In this document: piece by piece, positions 28,447 through 34,871 of the stretch
Numbering within the stretch: position 1 is the stretch's first letter
Layout of the letters: each line of letters opens with the position of its first letter
Assembly (NCBI RefSeq): GCF_012641265.1
Contig: NZ_JABAHZ010000002.1
Span: 1,302,001-1,366,000, forward strand
Source of the DNA: Chitinophaga eiseniae
Lineage (GTDB): Bacteria; Bacteroidota; Bacteroidia; Chitinophagales; Chitinophagaceae
Direction of reading: 5' to 3'
DNA length: 64,000 nt
Position numbers and translations under genes: made by a program
The notes under the pieces: model-generated
Told to the model about the DNA's origin: nothing
The model's database searches: none
The model's input: the letters and a program-made list of their open reading frames with translations, nothing else

Positions 28447-29177
28447 ATAACGCGGCTATACAGCCACACGGCGCCCACCAGTCCATAGAAAACGCCGCCT
28501 AATAAGGTGGCAAGGTAATCGAGCCGGTAGCAGTAAATATAATGCAGGTGTTCATTGGTTACCAGCACGATGGTACTCAACAGGCCTACTGTTAGCCAGA
28601 AGCCGGCAATTTGCGGCCAACTGGCGGTATCAGTATACGGTTCCGGTGATATTTTCAGGAAAACGAGCAGCAATATCAGCAAGCCCGCCATAGAAGTAAG
28701 GTATTGCATCCCATACCAGGTTTGGATAGTATGTCCGAATACAGTGATATTTTGTTGAAGAAAAAACCACCACCGCACAAAAAATCCATGTTCATGGGTA
28801 AAGGCGTCCAGGAAAAAATGAGTCAGTACCCCCAGTACGACAGAATAGATCACCACAAAATAATGTTGCCGGAAATAGCGGTGCCAGTTGAAACCCTGGA
28901 AGGGCAACAGCCTGCTGCTGATCCATTGCGGCAGGTAAGGCAGTAAAACCTGCTTCACCCTGTGATGATAGAGGTACGACAGCAGCAGCGCTAACGGTAT
29001 ATCATATACGAAAACTCCCCACCATAAATGTCCAAGATTGAAGTAGGGATTGAGAAAAATAAAATATAAAAAATCCGGTACCATACTGCCGACAATTAAA
29101 CCGGTAGCAGACAAGTATTTGCGGGGGGCATAGGTAAGGGGGGCCACTATCGCCGCATGTGATATCGTAAAAGGCAT
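28422..29177 (-). CDS. DUF4184 family membrane protein
   Basis: 251 residues with six or so hydrophobic segments. The N-terminus MPFTISHAAIVAPLTY and following GLIVGSMVPDFLYF are the family signature; the His and Asp residues resemble those of membrane-bound metal-dependent hydrolases (YdjM/LrgB-like). A later HFFLDAFTHEHG adds more conserved His/Asp, so metal binding is plausible. Function unknown. Overlaps the convergent SMI1/KNR4 gene by 25 bases at the 3' end. Confidence 0.82.
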   Translation of the reverse strand: MPFTISHAAIVAPLTYAPRKYLSATGLIVGSMVPDFLYFIFLNPYFNLGHLWWGVFVYDIPLALLLSYLYHHRVKQVLLPYLPQWISSRLLPFQGFNWHRYFRQHYFVVIYSVVLGVLTHFFLDAFTHEHGFFVRWWFFLQQNITVFGHTIQTWYGMQYLTSMAGLLILLLVFLKISPEPYTDTASWPQIAGFWLTVGLLSTIVLVTNEHLHYIYCYRLDYLATLLGGVFYGLVGAVWLYSRVIYASRSVR

Positions 29178-29346
29178 CTTTAATGGTAATTGGATATAAA
29201 TTTAATTAAACTATAATAAATAATCGCCGCATGATAAAGAAATGTTAATGTTACAATTGTCCATCATTTCCTGTAAAATGTCCAACGTTTTCCATGTGAT
29301 AACACGTATTTTTATTTAGTCTTTGAAAACATAAAAACAATGTGCT

Positions 29347-29874
29347 ATGACAAAATGGAAAATTGATGAATCACACAGCGAAATAGGATTCAAAGTTAAA
29401 CACCTCATGATTACGAATGTGAGTGGATATTTTACCCGTTTTACCGGAAATATGCTGACCAGTAGTGATGACTTTCATGATGCTACTATTTCCTTCGAAG
29501 CGGCGGCTGATAGTATTGATACACAAAACAGGCAAAGGGATGAACACCTGAGAAACGGCGAATTCTTTGATGCGGCCAACCATCCCAAGATCAGCTTCGT
29601 TTCCAAAAAAGTAAAAAAGGTAGACGACGAGCAATATAAATTGTTGGGTGAGCTCACCATTAAAGGGGAAACCCATCCCATTGAACTGGACGTAGTACAT
29701 GCCGGAACTACCGTAGATCCTTATGGTCAAACCAAAGCCGGCTTTGCGCTCAAAGGACGTCTTCACCGTGCTGATTATGGTCTTCGCTGGAATGCTACGA
29801 CCGAAGCAGGCGGTATCGTACTCAGCGATGAAGTGAAGTTGAATATGGAAGTGCAGCTGATTAAAGAAGCATAA
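29347..29874 (+). CDS. YceI family protein, cytosolic type
   Basis: 175 residues, no signal peptide. YceI lipocalin-like fold: WKIDESHSEIGFKVKHLMITNVSGYF at the start, DSIDTQNRQRDEHLRNGEFFD, then ELTIKGETHPIELDVVHAG and DPYGQTKAGFALKGRLHRADYGL. YceI proteins bind isoprenoid or amphiphilic ligands. A second, secreted YceI is encoded at 31651-32238; the two flank the helicase gene and are only distantly similar. Monocistronic. Confidence 0.92.
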   Translation: MTKWKIDESHSEIGFKVKHLMITNVSGYFTRFTGNMLTSSDDFHDATISFEAAADSIDTQNRQRDEHLRNGEFFDAANHPKISFVSKKVKKVDDEQYKLLGELTIKGETHPIELDVVHAGTTVDPYGQTKAGFALKGRLHRADYGLRWNATTEAGGIVLSDEVKLNMEVQLIKEA

Positions 29875-29880
29875 TATAAG

Positions 29881-29977
29881 AAAGCATAAAGACAAAAGCT
29901 ATTGTAGCGGGTGATCTTGGCGGATATTTAAAAATCGCGCTTTTCATCTGCTATAATAGCTTTTTGCTTTATGCTTT
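29881..29977. repeat. Long imperfect inverted repeat, 28-base arms
   Basis: Arms 29881-29908 and 29950-29977 are reverse complements at 25 of 28 positions (AAAGCATAAA..AGCTAT type), with a 41-base spacer. It starts 7 bases after the yceI stop and its right arm overlaps the -33 region of the helicase promoter, so it could act as terminator and as a modulator of the next gene. Confidence 0.8.
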
Positions 29978-29996
29978 GCGCTTTATCCTATCTTTG
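29964..29996 (+). promoter_or_regulatory. Promoter of the DEAD-box helicase gene
   Basis: TTG at 29964-29966 and TATCTTTG (TAnnTTTG) at 29989-29996, spacing 22. The ATG at 30002 is only 5 bases beyond the -7 box, so the transcript should be leaderless or nearly so. Confidence 0.6.
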
Positions 29997-30001
29997 TGCC
30001 C

Positions 30002-31285
30002 ATGAAATTTGAACAATACAATATTTCTACTGAAATAAAGGACAGTCTGAAGGAAATGGGCTTTAAAAAGCCTACAGATATACAGTTTAAGGCCATTCCC
30101 TCCATTCTGAACGGGGATGACGTGATGGCGATCGCCCAAACCGGCACTGGTAAAACGGCAGCTTTTGCCATTCCTATCCTGCACCGGCTCCAGCAGCAGG
30201 ACCGGCGCCACCGCAAGGCCCCTTACGAGGTGAAATGCCTGGTAATGGTACCTACCCGTGAGCTGGCTATCCAGATTGCAGAAGTGTTCCAGGGCATTGC
30301 GCAATATACAGATCTCCGTATCCTGGCGCTGGTAGGAGGTGTAGACCAGGGCCCGCAGATAAAAATGCTGGAGAAAGGCGTAGATGTACTTATTGCTACC
30401 CCCGGCCGTATGTTCGACCAGATTAATCAGGGACATATAGACCTGAGCCACACTCAAACACTGGTACTGGATGAAGCGGACCACATGCTCGACCTGGGCT
30501 TTATCCGGGATATCCGCGATGTGATCAAACATATTCCCCGCGAACACCAAACTCTTTTCTTTTCGGCTACCCTCAACAAGGATATCAAGGACCTGGCTTA
30601 TTCTGTAGTGAATAATCCTATTCGCATACAGATATCTCCCAAAGACCCGGTATCCAAAAATGTAAGTCACGCTGTAGCCTACGTGGAAATGGACGATAAA
30701 CGCTTCTTCCTGGAAAGACTGATCAAAGAATTTCCGGAAAGTAAGATCCTGGTATTTGTACGCACCAAAGTGCGGGCAGAACGTGTAATGGCGGCCATGA
30801 CCCGCATTGGCATCAAATCCATCACCATGCATGGCGGCAAGGAACAGGACGATCGCCTCGACGTAATGGCTGCCTTCAAATCGGGCGATGTCAAGGTATT
30901 GATTACCACAGATGTAAATGCAAGAGGTATCGATATCCCCAATGTGGATTATGTGGTGAATTACGATCTGCCGGATGTAGCGGAAAACTATGTTCACCGT
31001 GTAGGCCGTACCGGGCGAGGTGTACAGAAAGGACAGGCAGTGTCTTTCTGCAGCACAGAAGAAAAACCTATGCTGGAAACTATCCAGAAATTTTTAGGGA
31101 AGAATATTACGGAGATGACCATCAACAAAGACGATTACCGTGAAACAATCAGCTTCTCCGAAGATATCCCCAACGATAACTGGCAACTGTTGCTCGATCA
31201 GCATAACAAGGAAATGGAAGAGTTAGAGAAAAAGGTGAAGAAGCGCGCTGCAGCTACAGCGAAGAAGAAGGCGAAGAAGAAATAA
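30002..31285 (+). CDS. DEAD-box ATP-dependent RNA helicase (RhlE-like)
   Basis: 427 residues from ATG 30002; a GTG at 29996 lies inside the -7 promoter box and is not used. All helicase motifs are present: Q motif KKPTDIQ, I AQTGTGKT, Ia PTREL, Ib TPGR, II DEAD, III SAT, V ARGID and VI HRVGRTGRG. The C-terminal 40 residues are rich in Lys and Ala (coiled, basic), as in RhlE-type proteins that bind structured RNA in ribosome assembly and cold adaptation. Followed by a strong terminator, so monocistronic. Confidence 0.95.
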   Translation: MKFEQYNISTEIKDSLKEMGFKKPTDIQFKAIPSILNGDDVMAIAQTGTGKTAAFAIPILHRLQQQDRRHRKAPYEVKCLVMVPTRELAIQIAEVFQGIAQYTDLRILALVGGVDQGPQIKMLEKGVDVLIATPGRMFDQINQGHIDLSHTQTLVLDEADHMLDLGFIRDIRDVIKHIPREHQTLFFSATLNKDIKDLAYSVVNNPIRIQISPKDPVSKNVSHAVAYVEMDDKRFFLERLIKEFPESKILVFVRTKVRAERVMAAMTRIGIKSITMHGGKEQDDRLDVMAAFKSGDVKVLITTDVNARGIDIPNVDYVVNYDLPDVAENYVHRVGRTGRGVQKGQAVSFCSTEEKPMLETIQKFLGKNITEMTINKDDYRETISFSEDIPNDNWQLLLDQHNKEMEELEKKVKKRAAATAKKKAKKK

Positions 31286-31309
31286 TTTATTCGGGAGATA
31301 AAAGGCGAG

Positions 31310-31336
31310 AGAGGATGCGTAGCATCCTCTTTTTTA
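31310..31336 (+). terminator. Rho-independent terminator of the helicase gene
   Basis: Perfect 9-base stem AGAGGATGC/GCATCCTCT (31310-31318, 31322-31330), a 3-base loop, then TTTTTATTTA. Confidence 0.92.
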
Positions 31337-31364
31337 TTTAGATTACAGGGTATAACATTGCACA

Positions 31365-31592
31365 ATGGATTATAAAGAATTTATAGCGTCTGATGCTAAC
31401 ATAATGTTGGGAAAACCTATTGTAAAAGGAACCAGAATTCCAGTTGCATTGGTTTTACAAAAGTTATCGGAAGGAGCTATGATTCAGGATTTGCTCAGCG
31501 CTTATCCCGGACTAACTTATATGTCAATAAGTGCTGTATTGGCTTATGCCTTCGATGCCGTAGCTAACGGAAATATTATATCCTCAACGTGA
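31365..31592 (+). CDS. DUF433 family antitoxin-like protein, orphan
   Basis: 75 residues spanning the whole DUF433 domain: ITVNPNIMLGKP-type start seen here as SDANIMLGKPIVKGTRIPVALVL, then LLSAYPGLTYMSISAVLAYA. These winged-helix proteins normally sit directly upstream of a DUF5615 PIN-like nuclease as the antitoxin. No such gene follows here; a hairpin lies 10 bases after the stop and then the convergent yceI. The gene is therefore an orphan or remnant. Its codon use is more A/T-rich than its neighbours, which suggests transfer. Confidence 0.85.
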   Translation: MDYKEFIASDANIMLGKPIVKGTRIPVALVLQKLSEGAMIQDLLSAYPGLTYMSISAVLAYAFDAVANGNIISST

Positions 31593-31602
31593 TATAACAA
31601 CA

Positions 31603-31623
31603 ATGCCGGCATTTCGCCGGCAT
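31603..31623. terminator. Short hairpin after the DUF433 gene
   Basis: Perfect 8-base stem ATGCCGGC/GCCGGCAT (31603-31610, 31616-31623) with a 5-base loop. No long T-run follows, so it is a weak terminator at best. It lies between two convergent genes. Confidence 0.6.
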
Positions 31624-31650
31624 CATTCCCCAATATATTTACAATCTCTT

Positions 31651-32238
31651 TTATTGTTTTACCGCTTCTACGTTCACAGTAATGTCAACAGTAGGTGCTA
31701 CTGCATATACACCAGAAGGTAATTTATCCGCATACTTTACACCGAAGTCCAAACGATTGATGGTAGTTTTAGCGGTGAAGCCAGCTCTTCTCAGGCCCCA
31801 TGGATCTTTAATTACACCATTGTAGGTAACGTCGAAGGTTACACGTTTAGTCGTATTTCGGATGGTCAGATCAGCCAGCAGTAAGTATTTGTTACCTGCT
31901 ACTTTTTTCAGGGATACACTTTTTAAAGTGATGGCAGGATATTCAGCTACGTTAAAGAAGTCGTCTGTTTTCAGGTGGCCATCACGTTGATCTACACCAG
32001 TGGAAATGCTGCTGGCATCTACGGTGAAATCTACTTTTCCATTCTGGAAGTTAGTGCTGTCGGTAGTTTCAATGGTACCATTGAATTTGTTGAAATGACC
32101 CTGCACATAGCTCAGTCCTAAGTGTTTTACACCAAAGATGATGCTGGTGTGTGCCGGATCGGCGTTCCATTTTACCTGTGCAAAAGAAGCGATGCTGGCT
32201 AACACGAGGAGAGCCGTGAAAAAGAAACCTTTCTTCAT
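31651..32238 (-). CDS. YceI family protein, secreted
   Basis: 195 residues with signal peptide MKKGFFFTALLVLASIASFAQ. YceI fold: WNADPAHTSIIFGVKHLGLSYVQG, SISTGVDQRDGHLKTDDFF, ADLTIRNTTKRVTFDVTYNG and DPWGLRRAGFTAKTTINRLDFG. It should bind lipids or isoprenoids in the periplasm. It is the third gene of a MarR-DoxX-YceI operon, an association seen in Bacteroidota, and is probably repressed together with doxX by the MarR protein. Confidence 0.92.
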   Translation of the reverse strand: MKKGFFFTALLVLASIASFAQVKWNADPAHTSIIFGVKHLGLSYVQGHFNKFNGTIETTDSTNFQNGKVDFTVDASSISTGVDQRDGHLKTDDFFNVAEYPAITLKSVSLKKVAGNKYLLLADLTIRNTTKRVTFDVTYNGVIKDPWGLRRAGFTAKTTINRLDFGVKYADKLPSGVYAVAPTVDITVNVEAVKQ

Positions 32239-32273
32239 GATTTGTTTGTTTTAAAAAATATTATAATGATGTT

Positions 32274-32708
32274 TTATTTTGAAAGTTGACGGTCTGCTGA
32301 CCAGCGTCCGGCGCCTTTAATGATTAAGGCCAGGTTGATGCCGATAACCAGTAAGTGGTATTCAAATCCTTCCCCTGCTTGTGTACCGGTCCAGTTCATA
32401 AAGAACCCGTTGGCATGGTGCATATTAAGAGCCACCAGCATAATAACGGTTAACATAGCTGCCCATATACGGGTGGTGAAACCCAGTAATATCAACAGGG
32501 AACCAATACTCTCTGTGAAAATCACCAGGAAGGCCAGGATGGAGGGCGTACCGGAAGAAGTGAAATAGTTCATGGTAGCTTTAAATCCATAACCCCCAAA
32601 CATACCCAGCAGCTTTTGAGCGCCATGTGGTAACATTACCAGTGCTACGGTAATGCGTATGATGAATGATACAAGGTTGTCGTCTGTTTGCAATAATCGT
32701 TTGAACAT
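32274..32708 (-). CDS. DoxX family membrane protein
   Basis: 144 residues with four membrane helices (about 14-30, 58-78, 80-100, 115-138) and the DoxX features IRITVALVMLPHGAQKLLGMFGG and TRIWAAMLTVIMLVALNMHHANGFFMNW. DoxX proteins form small membrane complexes linked to redox stress and sulfur metabolism. Lies between marR and yceI on the same strand, with a perfect 12-base palindrome in its upstream gap. Confidence 0.9.
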   Translation of the reverse strand: MFKRLLQTDDNLVSFIIRITVALVMLPHGAQKLLGMFGGYGFKATMNYFTSSGTPSILAFLVIFTESIGSLLILLGFTTRIWAAMLTVIMLVALNMHHANGFFMNWTGTQAGEGFEYHLLVIGINLALIIKGAGRWSADRQLSK

Positions 32709-32742
32709 AAATGTAGGTTTAAAATTATCGTTGGTACTTTTA

Positions 32743-32754
32743 TTGTATATACAA
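32743..32754. promoter_or_regulatory. Candidate MarR operator upstream of doxX
   Basis: TTGTATATACAA is a perfect 12-base palindrome in the 64-base gap between marR and doxX. The same element, with two mismatches, is at the marR promoter. On both sites, it is followed by a CAGTTG or CAACTG step, so the similarity extends to about 17 bases. Confidence 0.6.
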
Positions 32755-32772
32755 CTGTTAGGACAAAAAAAA

Positions 32773-33225
32773 TCAACTTCTCAGTTTATCCAATAATTCA
32801 CTGAGGAGAATGGCTTCTTCTTTCGTGATTTTCTTTGTCAGTTCTTTGTGGCTCTTGTCCATCAAGGGGTCCAGCTCTTTTAATAAGTCCAGGCCCTTTT
32901 CTGTTACCTCGATTTCCACTTTCCGGCGATTGCTATCGCATTGCTTACGGGTCAGCAGGCCTTTCTGGCGTAGCTTCTCTACCAATCTTGTCGCATTGCT
33001 CATCCTATCCATCATACGCTCCTGTATGTCCAGCAAATTCAATGGCCTGGGATGGCTCCCACGAAGGATTCTTAATACATTAAACTGCTGAGGGGATAAG
33101 TCAAACTGCTTCAATATATGGGATGTCGCCACTTCCAGCCAACTACCCGTGAATATGATGTTCAGCATAGCATGTTGGTATTCATCCTTGAATTTTGTTT
33201 GTTTCAGTTCTTCCTCCAGTTTCAT
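32773..33225 (-). CDS. MarR family transcriptional regulator
   Basis: 150 residues. Winged-helix MarR core: HILKQFDLSPQQFNVLRILRGS, LLDIQERMMDRMSNATRLVEKLRQKGLLTRKQCDSNRRKVEIEVT (recognition helix and wing), then LLDKLRS at the end. It is the first gene of a three-gene operon with doxX and yceI. Palindromes at its own transcription start and before doxX suggest autorepression and relief by an oxidant or phenolic ligand. Confidence 0.93.
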   Translation of the reverse strand: MKLEEELKQTKFKDEYQHAMLNIIFTGSWLEVATSHILKQFDLSPQQFNVLRILRGSHPRPLNLLDIQERMMDRMSNATRLVEKLRQKGLLTRKQCDSNRRKVEIEVTEKGLDLLKELDPLMDKSHKELTKKITKEEAILLSELLDKLRS

Positions 33226-33241
33226 AATTACATTTACAACT

Positions 33242-33255
33242 GTTGTTTATACAAC
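33242..33255. promoter_or_regulatory. Candidate MarR operator at the marR start site
   Basis: GTTGTTTATACAAC, an imperfect 14-base palindrome matching the doxX-site element. It begins right at the edge of the -7 box (33255-33262) and covers the expected transcription start, the usual place for a repressor. Confidence 0.6.
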
Positions 33256-33284
33256 AAAGGTAGGTGTATTTTTTATTTCTCCAA
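33255..33284 (-). promoter_or_regulatory. Promoter of the marR-doxX-yceI operon
   Basis: On the minus strand, TTG (33284-33282) and TACCTTTG (33262-33255, TAnnTTTG) are separated by 19 bases, the ideal Bacteroidota spacing. The start site should fall at about 33248, inside the palindrome. Confidence 0.75.
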
Positions 33285-33289
33285 ATTTT

Positions 33290-33377
33290 TTTCACGCCAG
33301 GACGCAAAGAAGGGAAGACGCAGCGCACTTTAAATAATCTCCTTTGCGTCTTCCCTTCTTTGCGCCTTTGCGTGAAA
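33290..33377. repeat. Imperfect inverted repeat with GCGCAAAG-type arms
   Basis: Arms 33290-33322 and 33345-33377 match at 30 of 33 positions as reverse complements; a run of 20 (CGCAAAGAAGGGAAGACGCA) is perfect. Spacer 22 bases. It follows the SDR stop by 8 bases and lies upstream of the marR promoter. The CGCAAAG/GACGCA units resemble dispersed repeats found in many Bacteroidota genomes. Confidence 0.85.
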
Positions 33378-33384
33378 AGCGTTC

Positions 33385-34125
33385 TTAGCTATTCAAACCG
33401 CCATCTATCGTGAGCGCAGATCCATTAATATAGCTGCTTTCCGGACCGGCCAGGAAGCTCACCAGGTCAGCTACATCTTCTGCCTTTCCATAATGCCCCA
33501 ACGCAATGTGCTGGCGCTGGAAATCCGCATGCGGACCGTCCGCCGGGTTCATATCGGTATCTACGGGACCTGGCTGCACCAGGTTAGTGGTAATACCACG
33601 GGTACCCAGGTCGCGGGCTAACCCCTTATTGAAGGAGATCAACGCCGATTTGCTCATGCTGTACAGCGTACCATGCGGACCTACTACCCGGTCGGCCATA
33701 CAGCTGCCAATGGTAATAATCCGGCTACCCGCGCTCATGTGCGGCAATGCGGCCTGGGTACCTACAAATACGGCACGGGTATTTACCCCCATTACATGTT
33801 CATAGTCTTCCAGGGTGTATTCGGTAAATGCTTTCATGACAGCAGTACCGGCATTATTAACAAGTATGTCGATACGACCGTGTTGCGCCACAGTTTCATT
33901 GACAGACGCGATCACCGCTGCGGGGTCGGCGCTGTCGGCCGCCAGGGCGCTGGCCTTTTCTCCTTTCGCCGTCACTTCCGCTACCAACGCTGCCGCCGCA
34001 GCTGCTCCTTTTACATAGGTAAAAACGACAGTGGCGCCTTCTGCTGCTAAACGCTTTACAATGGCGGCACCCATACCACGACTTCCTCCTGTAACCAGGG
34101 CTATTTTATTTTCCAGACGTTTCAT
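33385..34125 (-). CDS. SDR family oxidoreductase
   Basis: 246 residues of a classical short-chain dehydrogenase: cofactor loop TGGSRGMGAAI (about 13-23), NNAG near residue 90, catalytic Ser in ITIGSCMA (about 137-144), Tyr-x3-Lys in YSMSKSALI (about 155) and VQPGPVDTDMNP. It ends with GGLNS as in FabG-like enzymes. Reduces or oxidises a hydroxyl or carbonyl with NAD(P); physiological substrate unknown. Monocistronic, followed by the long inverted repeat. Confidence 0.93.
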   Translation of the reverse strand: MKRLENKIALVTGGSRGMGAAIVKRLAAEGATVVFTYVKGAAAAAALVAEVTAKGEKASALAADSADPAAVIASVNETVAQHGRIDILVNNAGTAVMKAFTEYTLEDYEHVMGVNTRAVFVGTQAALPHMSAGSRIITIGSCMADRVVGPHGTLYSMSKSALISFNKGLARDLGTRGITTNLVQPGPVDTDMNPADGPHADFQRQHIALGHYGKAEDVADLVSFLAGPESSYINGSALTIDGGLNS

Positions 34126-34209
34126 AAAAAATATTTTATGACAGCAAAGCTAGCCTGGTCGCCGGTTGTAAAGAAGAGGGGCGTTAATTGTTAACTACTA
34201 ACCTCTATG

Positions 34210-34731
34210 TTAGTTTTGTGCCTGCAGGTATCTTTCCCGAAGTATTTGCAGGTGATGCAGCTGGTGCCCTACGGTGGCAAATCCCAGTGCAAGTACCGAC
34301 ATTTCCGTTTTCCAGCTCATACCGGTTTGTTTCAGCACCTCATCGGAAAAGCTCTTGAACAGCGCGATGCTGGCCATACGCACAGCCTTTAACTCCTCCA
34401 GTACTTCCGCTACACTACGATGACTGGTGGCTGCATGCGCGGCATATTCATCCTGGTCCATGCCCGGTGGTACCTGCTTGTCGCCCCGTGCAAACATCAG
34501 GGCACGGAAGGTAAACACCCGTTCTGTATCGGTAATATGTTGCAATACTTCTTTAACGGTCCATTTGCCTGGTCCATAGGCATAGTTGCCCACAGGCTCC
34601 AGCTGGGCTGCATCGAGGGCCGCTAAGTCTTTTAATGCCTGGTCCAGTGCGGTGTTAAGGTCTGTGTCCGGCACCAGGGAAATATACCGGGTATAGTAAC
34701 CAGGATCAGGGGAGATGGCATCTTTCTTCAT
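34210..34731 (-). CDS. DinB family protein
   Basis: 173 residues. Four-helix-bundle DinB/YfiT-like metalloprotein: GKWTVKEVLQHITDTERVFTFRAL (first His, about residue 65), then LALGFATVGHQLHHLQILRERYL with the two C-terminal His ligands (about 155-160). Members bind a metal and act as thiol-dependent transferases or damage-induced proteins. Stands alone next to the SDR gene, 84 bases apart on the same strand. Confidence 0.88.
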   Translation of the reverse strand: MKKDAISPDPGYYTRYISLVPDTDLNTALDQALKDLAALDAAQLEPVGNYAYGPGKWTVKEVLQHITDTERVFTFRALMFARGDKQVPPGMDQDEYAAHAATSHRSVAEVLEELKAVRMASIALFKSFSDEVLKQTGMSWKTEMSVLALGFATVGHQLHHLQILRERYLQAQN

Positions 34732-34819
34732 CGGTGGTATTTTATAGGGTCAAGATACAAACAATTTTTACAGCCACCCGTGGCACTGGATGGGTATGTA
34801 ATGTTATTATTATATTTAA

Positions 34820-34827
34820 TATATTTG
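34820..34827 (+). promoter_or_regulatory. -7 element upstream of the rhamnosidase-like gene
   Basis: TATATTTG matches TAnnTTTG exactly and lies 45 bases before the ATG at 34872. No TTG at the usual distance was found. Confidence 0.45.
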
Positions 34828-34871
34828 TGTATAACATATCCTGACTACCGATCACCTACAACTACCCTACT

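Noticed and set aside
29969-30997. Long open frame of 342 codons on the minus strand
   Set aside because: Lies wholly antisense to the DEAD-box helicase; its protein has no recognisable domain and arises from codon bias of the real gene.
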